Assembly: GCA_031367195.1 (NCBI GenBank)
Contig: JANLPL010000188.1
Coordinates: 1-10,830 of the forward strand
Reading direction: 5' to 3'
Length of the DNA stretch: 10,830 nucleotides
Source: Roseiarcus sp031367195
GTDB taxonomy: Bacteria > Pseudomonadota > Alphaproteobacteria > Rhizobiales > Beijerinckiaceae
The stretch's first letter is position 1. Each line of letters begins with the position of its first letter. The notes under the pieces are model-generated. The model ran no database searches. It was not told the origin of the DNA and was given only the letters and a program-made list of their open reading frames with translations. This document shows, piece after piece, positions 7,320-10,830 of this stretch. The position numbers and the translations under genes are program-made.

Positions 7320-7895
7320 ATGATTTCTTCCACCACATTGGCCAGCCGCCTTTTGCCGCAAGCTAATTCCAATGCGATCATTCGCAATATTGTGCTGGCT
7401 GTGCTCGGCAGTGCGGTTGTGGCAATTGCCGCACAAGTTAATATTCCGATGTATCCCGTGCCGATGACCCTGCAAACCTTGGCCGTGCTGGCCGTGGGGG
7501 CAGCCTTTGGCGCGCGTCTCGGGGCCGCCACCTTGGCGCTCTATGCTGTTGAAGGCGCCGCGGGCCTACCGGTGTTTGCGGAAATGAAGGCGGGTGCTGC
7601 CATCATCGCCGGGCCAACGGGCGGCTATATCATCGGCTTTATTTTGGCTGCGGCTTTAGTGGGCTATCTGGCTGAACGTGGCTGGGACAAAAATATTGGT
7701 AAAATGATTGTGGCATCATTGCTCGGCGCCGCCGTGCTTTATATCCCGGGCCTTCTCTGGTTGCACAATGTGGCCCCTGATTGGACCACAACTTTTGCCT
7801 GGGGCCTCAAGCCATTTGTGGTGGGCGACATTGTTAAAGCAGCACTTGCTGCTCTCGGCTTTCAAGCCATTTGGATGGGCTTGGGTAAAAAGTAA
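7320..7895 (+). CDS. bioY: Biotin transporter BioY (ECF transporter substrate-binding membrane protein)
   Basis: Integral membrane S-component that binds biotin with high affinity. It works with the BioMN or shared ECF energising module, and solitary BioY proteins can also support uptake. The 191-residue product is of normal length with several hydrophobic helices. Family motifs are NIPMYPVPMTLQTLAVLAVG at 41-60, GARLGAATLALYAVEGAAGL at 64-83, AGPTGGYIIGF at 97-107 and LYIPGLLWL at 140-148. The ATG at 7320 has AGGGG 8 nt upstream. No bioM or bioN is in the window. It sits between chvE and gguA, which are normally adjacent. Its GC content is about 56% by hand count, with many TTG, GCA, GCT and ATT codons that neighbours avoid, so recent transfer is likely. 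No terminator separates it from gguA, so it may be co-transcribed. Confidence 0.93.
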   Translation: MISSTTLASRLLPQANSNAIIRNIVLAVLGSAVVAIAAQVNIPMYPVPMTLQTLAVLAVGAAFGARLGAATLALYAVEGAAGLPVFAEMKAGAAIIAGPTGGYIIGFILAAALVGYLAERGWDKNIGKMIVASLLGAAVLYIPGLLWLHNVAPDWTTTFAWGLKPFVVGDIVKAALAALGFQAIWMGLGKK

Positions 7896-7911
7896 TTCAG
7901 ATCACCTCAAA

Positions 7912-7953
7912 GTCACTCGCACCGCGCACAAATTCATTCTGTGCGGCAGTGAC
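7912..7953 (+). promoter_or_regulatory. Nested stem-loop between bioY and gguA
   Basis: An outer pair GTCACT (7912-7917) with AGTGAC (7948-7953) encloses an inner pair CGCACA (7925-7930) with TGTGCG (7940-7945) around a 9-nt AT-rich loop. The outer right arm ends five bases before the GGGGAGG ribosome binding site of gguA (7959-7965). The fold could tune gguA translation or be an operator. No U-tract follows, so it is not a normal terminator. Confidence 0.45.
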
Positions 7954-7969
7954 GCCTCGGGGAGGGCGC

Positions 7970-9505
7970 ATGGCTGCGATTCTGGAAATGCGGGGGATCA
8001 CCAAGACGTTCCCCGGCGTGAAAGCGCTGAGCGACGTCAATCTCGTCGTCGAGCAGGGCGAGATCCACGCCATCTGCGGCGAGAACGGCGCCGGCAAATC
8101 GACCTTGATGAAGGTGCTCTCCGGCGTGCATCCCGCCGGCTCCTATCAGGGCGACATCGTTTACAACGGCGAGGTGCGGAAATTCGCCACGATCCGCGAC
8201 AGCGAACATCTGGGCGTCATCATCATCCATCAGGAGCTGGCGCTGGCGCCGCAGCTCTCGATCGCCGAGAACATTTTTCTCGGCAACGAGACCGCCGTCA
8301 ACGGCGTGATCGACTGGTCGCAATGTTTTCGCCGCGCCCGCGAACTGATGGCGAAAGTGGGATTGCGCGAATCGCCCAACACGCTGATCACCAATATCGG
8401 CGTCGGCAAACAGCAACTGGTCGAGATCGCAAAGGCGCTCGCCAAGGACGTGAAGCTGCTGATTCTCGACGAGCCGACCGCCAGCCTCAACGAGGCCGAC
8501 AGCGCGGCGCTGCTTAGTCTCATGCTGGAGTTCAAGCGGCAGGGAATGACCAGCATCCTTATCAGCCACAAGCTCAACGAGATCGCCAAGGTCGCCGACA
8601 AGATCACGATTCTCCGCGACGGCTCGACGGTGGAGACGCTCGACTGCCGCGCCGGGCCGATCAGCGAGGGCCGCATCATCAAGGGCATGGTCGGGCGCGA
8701 GATGACCGACCGCTATCCCCCGCGCAGCGTCGAGATCGGCGAAGAACTGTTCCGGATCGAGGACTGGCGCGTCGATCATCCCCTGCATGGCGGGCGCGAG
8801 GTGATCAAGGGGATCAACCTGCATGTGCGGCGCGGCGAGGTCGTCGGGATCGCCGGGCTGATGGGGGCCGGGCGCACCGAACTCGCCATGAGCGTATTCG
8901 GCCGCGCCTATGGCCGCAACATCCGCGGCAAGGCGACGCTGGAGGGGCGCAAGCTCGATCTCTCGAGCATCGAAAAGGCGATCGCGCAGGGGCTCGCCTA
9001 TGTCACCGAGGACCGCAAGATGCTGGGCCTCGTGCTGACCGAGGACGTGCGCACCAACATTTCGCTGGCCAATCTCGAAGGCGTGTCGCAACGCGGCGTG
9101 ATCGACGAAGGGCGGGAAGTGGCGGTGGCCAACCGCTACCGCGAGGCTTTGCGCATCCGCACCCCCAGCATCCACCAGCGCGCGATCAATCTCTCCGGCG
9201 GCAATCAGCAGAAGGTGGTGCTGTCGAAATGGCTGTTCACCGAGCCGAAAGTGCTGATCCTCGACGAACCGACGCGCGGCATCGACGTCGGCGCCAAATA
9301 CGAGATCTACGGCATCATCAACGAACTGGCGGGGCAGGGGAAGGGCGTGATCGTCATTTCCTCCGAGATGCCTGAACTGCTGGGCGTTTGCGATAGAATT
9401 TACGTGATGAACGAGGGCCGTTTCGTCGACGAGATGCCGGCCAAAGAAGCCAGTCAGGAGAAAATCATGGCGTCGATCATGCGCCCATACGGAGCTCAGT
9501 CGTGA
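7970..9505 (+). CDS. gguA: Sugar ABC transporter ATP-binding protein GguA (double ATPase domain)
   Basis: Cytoplasmic ATPase that energises uptake of the sugars bound by ChvE. It has 511 residues with two ABC domains in tandem, the standard form for this sugar class. Domain 1: Walker A GENGAGKS at 37-44, signature GVGKQQLVEIAKAL at 144-157, Walker B LLILDEPTASL at 163-173, H-loop His200. Domain 2: degenerate Walker A GLMGAGRTE at 296-304 with Arg in place of the Lys, full signature LSGGNQQK at 408-415, Walker B VLILDEPTRGID at 428-439, and Ser in the switch position (SSEMPE). This asymmetry is usual for the family. The frame opens at a GTG at 7949, but the ATG at 7970, 4 nt after GGGGAGG, gives the family N-terminus. 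The stop overlaps the gguB start. Confidence 0.95.
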   Translation: MAAILEMRGITKTFPGVKALSDVNLVVEQGEIHAICGENGAGKSTLMKVLSGVHPAGSYQGDIVYNGEVRKFATIRDSEHLGVIIIHQELALAPQLSIAENIFLGNETAVNGVIDWSQCFRRARELMAKVGLRESPNTLITNIGVGKQQLVEIAKALAKDVKLLILDEPTASLNEADSAALLSLMLEFKRQGMTSILISHKLNEIAKVADKITILRDGSTVETLDCRAGPISEGRIIKGMVGREMTDRYPPRSVEIGEELFRIEDWRVDHPLHGGREVIKGINLHVRRGEVVGIAGLMGAGRTELAMSVFGRAYGRNIRGKATLEGRKLDLSSIEKAIAQGLAYVTEDRKMLGLVLTEDVRTNISLANLEGVSQRGVIDEGREVAVANRYREALRIRTPSIHQRAINLSGGNQQKVVLSKWLFTEPKVLILDEPTRGIDVGAKYEIYGIINELAGQGKGVIVISSEMPELLGVCDRIYVMNEGRFVDEMPAKEASQEKIMASIMRPYGAQS

Positions 9506-10737
9506 GCGCGCCCGCCGTCGCCCCCACCGCGTCCGCCTCCAGCGAGATGCGCTCGGAACTGTGGAAGGACAATCTGCGCGACTATGGCCTGCTCATGTCG
9601 CTGCTGCTGATCGTCGCGTTCTTCTATGTCATCACGCAGGACCATGTCTCGGTCGCGCCGGTCAACATCACCAATCTGGTGATGCAGAACTCGTACGTCA
9701 TCATCATGGCGCTGGGCATGTTGCTGGTGATCGTCGGCGGCAACATCGATCTGTCGGTCGGTTCCATTGTCGGCTTCGTCGGCGCCATCGCCGGTTCGCT
9801 GATCGTTTATCAGAAGGTGCCCTATCCCCTCGTCATCGTGATCAGCCTGGCTGTCGGCGCGGCGATCGGCGCGGCGCAGGGGGCGCTTGTCGCCTATGCC
9901 CGGATGCCCTCGTTCATCGTCACTTTGGGCGGCATGCTGATCTTCCGCGGCCTGACCGGCAACATGCTGCTCGGCCAGTTCGTCGGGCCGTTCCCGCGCG
10001 GGTTCCAGGATATCGCCTCGGGCTTCCTCCCCGACGTCGGCGACCTCGGCTGGATCAGCGAGACGCTCGGCGCGGGTTGGGCTCATCTCAAATGGGTGTC
10101 GCTGCTGATCGGAATCATCGGCGCGCTGGCGATGTTCGTGTTGTCGGTCCGCGGCTGGCTGAGGGCGCGGGCGGAGAACATGGAGGCAGAGCCGCTGGGG
10201 CTGTTGCTGGGCAAGAATCTCGTGTTCGCCGCGATCATCATCGGGATCGCCTACAATCTCGCGCTCTACAAGGGCCTGCCGGTCGTCTTGATTATCATCC
10301 TGGCGCTGATCCTGTTCTATGGCTTCGTGACCACGCGCACGGTGATTGGCCGGCGCATCTATGCGCTGGGCGGCAACCGGCTCGCGGCGCAACTCTCGGG
10401 CGTCAAGACCGAGCGGCTGATCTTCCTCACCTTCGCCAATATGGGCCTGCTGGCGGGGCTGGCCGGCATGGTGGTCGCGGCGCGATTGAACTCCTCGACG
10501 CCAAGTGCTGGCAATTCGTTCGAACTCGACGTGATCGCGGCCTGTTTCATCGGCGGCGTGTCGGCGAGCGGCGGCGTCGGCAAGGTGATGAACGTGGTGA
10601 TCGGCGCTTTGTTCATGGGCGTCATGAACAACGGCATGTCGCTGATCGGGCTAGGTATTTTCTGGCAGCAGGTGGTCAAGGGTCTGGTGCTGCTGCTGGC
10701 CGTCGGCGTCGACGTGTATCAGAAACGCAAGGGCTGA
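9502..10737 (+). CDS. gguB: Sugar ABC transporter permease GguB
   Basis: Inner-membrane permease forming, as a homodimer, the channel of the ChvE-GguAB sugar importer. It has 411 residues with about ten hydrophobic segments and the family motif GGNIDLSVGSIVGFVGAIAG near residue 80. The loop GRRIYALGGNRLAAQLSGVK, near 288-307, contacts the ATPase, and the later segment FIGGVSASGGVGKV is typical. A charged, less conserved loop (RARAENMEAEPLG) sits mid-protein, as in XylH/GguB-type permeases, which are longer than RbsC. It starts with a GTG that overlaps the gguA stop (GTGA), with ACGGAG 7 nt upstream. It is the last gene of the locus. gguC, next in Agrobacterium, is not present. Confidence 0.94.
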   Translation: MSAPAVAPTASASSEMRSELWKDNLRDYGLLMSLLLIVAFFYVITQDHVSVAPVNITNLVMQNSYVIIMALGMLLVIVGGNIDLSVGSIVGFVGAIAGSLIVYQKVPYPLVIVISLAVGAAIGAAQGALVAYARMPSFIVTLGGMLIFRGLTGNMLLGQFVGPFPRGFQDIASGFLPDVGDLGWISETLGAGWAHLKWVSLLIGIIGALAMFVLSVRGWLRARAENMEAEPLGLLLGKNLVFAAIIIGIAYNLALYKGLPVVLIIILALILFYGFVTTRTVIGRRIYALGGNRLAAQLSGVKTERLIFLTFANMGLLAGLAGMVVAARLNSSTPSAGNSFELDVIAACFIGGVSASGGVGKVMNVVIGALFMGVMNNGMSLIGLGIFWQQVVKGLVLLLAVGVDVYQKRKG

Positions 10738-10739
10738 CA

Positions 10740-10767
10740 GGCGGGCGCGCGCGCCCGCCCGCATTTT
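10740..10767 (+). terminator. Rho-independent terminator after gguB
   Basis: GGCGGGCGCGCGCGCCCGCC (10740-10759) is a perfect 20-nt palindrome directly after the gguB stop and is followed by CGCATTTT. The very GC-rich stem plus four T residues fits an intrinsic terminator, although the T-tract is short and starts four bases late. The strand opposite also ends a likely gene here, so it may serve both directions, but no T-tract is seen on that side. Confidence 0.75.
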
Positions 10768-10830
10768 CAGCGCCCGTATTGCGCCTCGGCGGCGGTGGGG
10801 AGGCGGCCGTTCGGCGTCAGATTGTTGATC
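10767..10830 (-). CDS. C-terminal end of an unidentified convergent gene
   Basis: On the minus strand the last 21 codons are open and end in TGA at 10767-10769, reading INNLTPNGRLPTAAEAQYGR. The stop sits directly beside the gguB terminator, and the codons have the GC-rich third positions of the surrounding genes. This supports a real gene converging on gguB. The fragment is too short to assign to a family. Chance is not excluded for an open frame of this size. Confidence 0.4.
   Translation of the reverse strand, partial: INNLTPNGRLPTAAEAQYGR

Noticed and set aside
7291..7792. Exact 12-base repeat TTGGACCACAAC at 7291-7302 and 7781-7792
   Set aside because: The second copy lies within bioY codons and neither copy marks a boundary. 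It is probably chance.
7103..7970. Insertion sequence or integron cassette carrying bioY
   Set aside because: No transposase or integrase, no terminal inverted repeats at both ends and no recognisable attC site are present. The insertion mechanism remains unknown.

Overview
This window looks like chromosomal DNA from a GC-rich alphaproteobacterium, most likely of the order Hyphomicrobiales (Rhizobiales). The main evidence is a ChvE/GguA/GguB sugar importer with a GbpR-type LysR regulator beside it, the typical arrangement in Agrobacterium, Azospirillum and relatives. A CCCTC...GCGGGGAGAGGG palindromic repeat of a kind common in this class also occurs. Genus assignment is not possible from the sequence alone.

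Left half, minus strand (1-5870). Transcription runs leftward. From right to left it holds a LysR-family regulator broken by a one-base frameshift (4921-5870), a secreted subtilisin-type (S8) serine peptidase with a prodomain (3268-4824), and the ABC core of a branched-chain amino acid/amide importer in the order livG-livF-livH-livM. livM runs off the left edge. The four liv genes overlap or are closely spaced and should be one transcript. A perfect palindromic repeat sits between livF and livH and appears to supply the livH ribosome binding site. No liv periplasmic binding protein is in the window.

Right half, plus strand (6038-10737). Divergent from the broken regulator lies a sugar import locus: chvE (periplasmic sugar-binding protein), then gguA (double-domain ATPase) and gguB (permease) with an ATGA-type overlap, closed by a strong GC hairpin plus TTTT. 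A biotin transporter gene, bioY (7320-7895), lies between chvE and gguA. It and its upstream flank are clearly more AT-rich than the genes around it (about 56% GC by hand count in bioY, 45-48% just upstream), use different codons, and are preceded by a 20-nt perfect palindrome. This looks like an insertion into the sugar operon.

Putative regulatory structure is dense in three intergenic stretches. 5871-6037 has candidate divergent promoters, inverted repeats and an 11-bp leader hairpin. 7103-7319 has an intercistronic hairpin and two palindromes. 7896-7969 has a nested hairpin ahead of gguA. No tRNA, rRNA, CRISPR array, insertion sequence or phage gene was seen. The last 64 bases probably hold the C-terminal end of a convergent gene of unknown function.

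The most notable features are the foreign-looking bioY inside the ggu operon, the frameshifted neighbouring regulator, and the palindromes around both.
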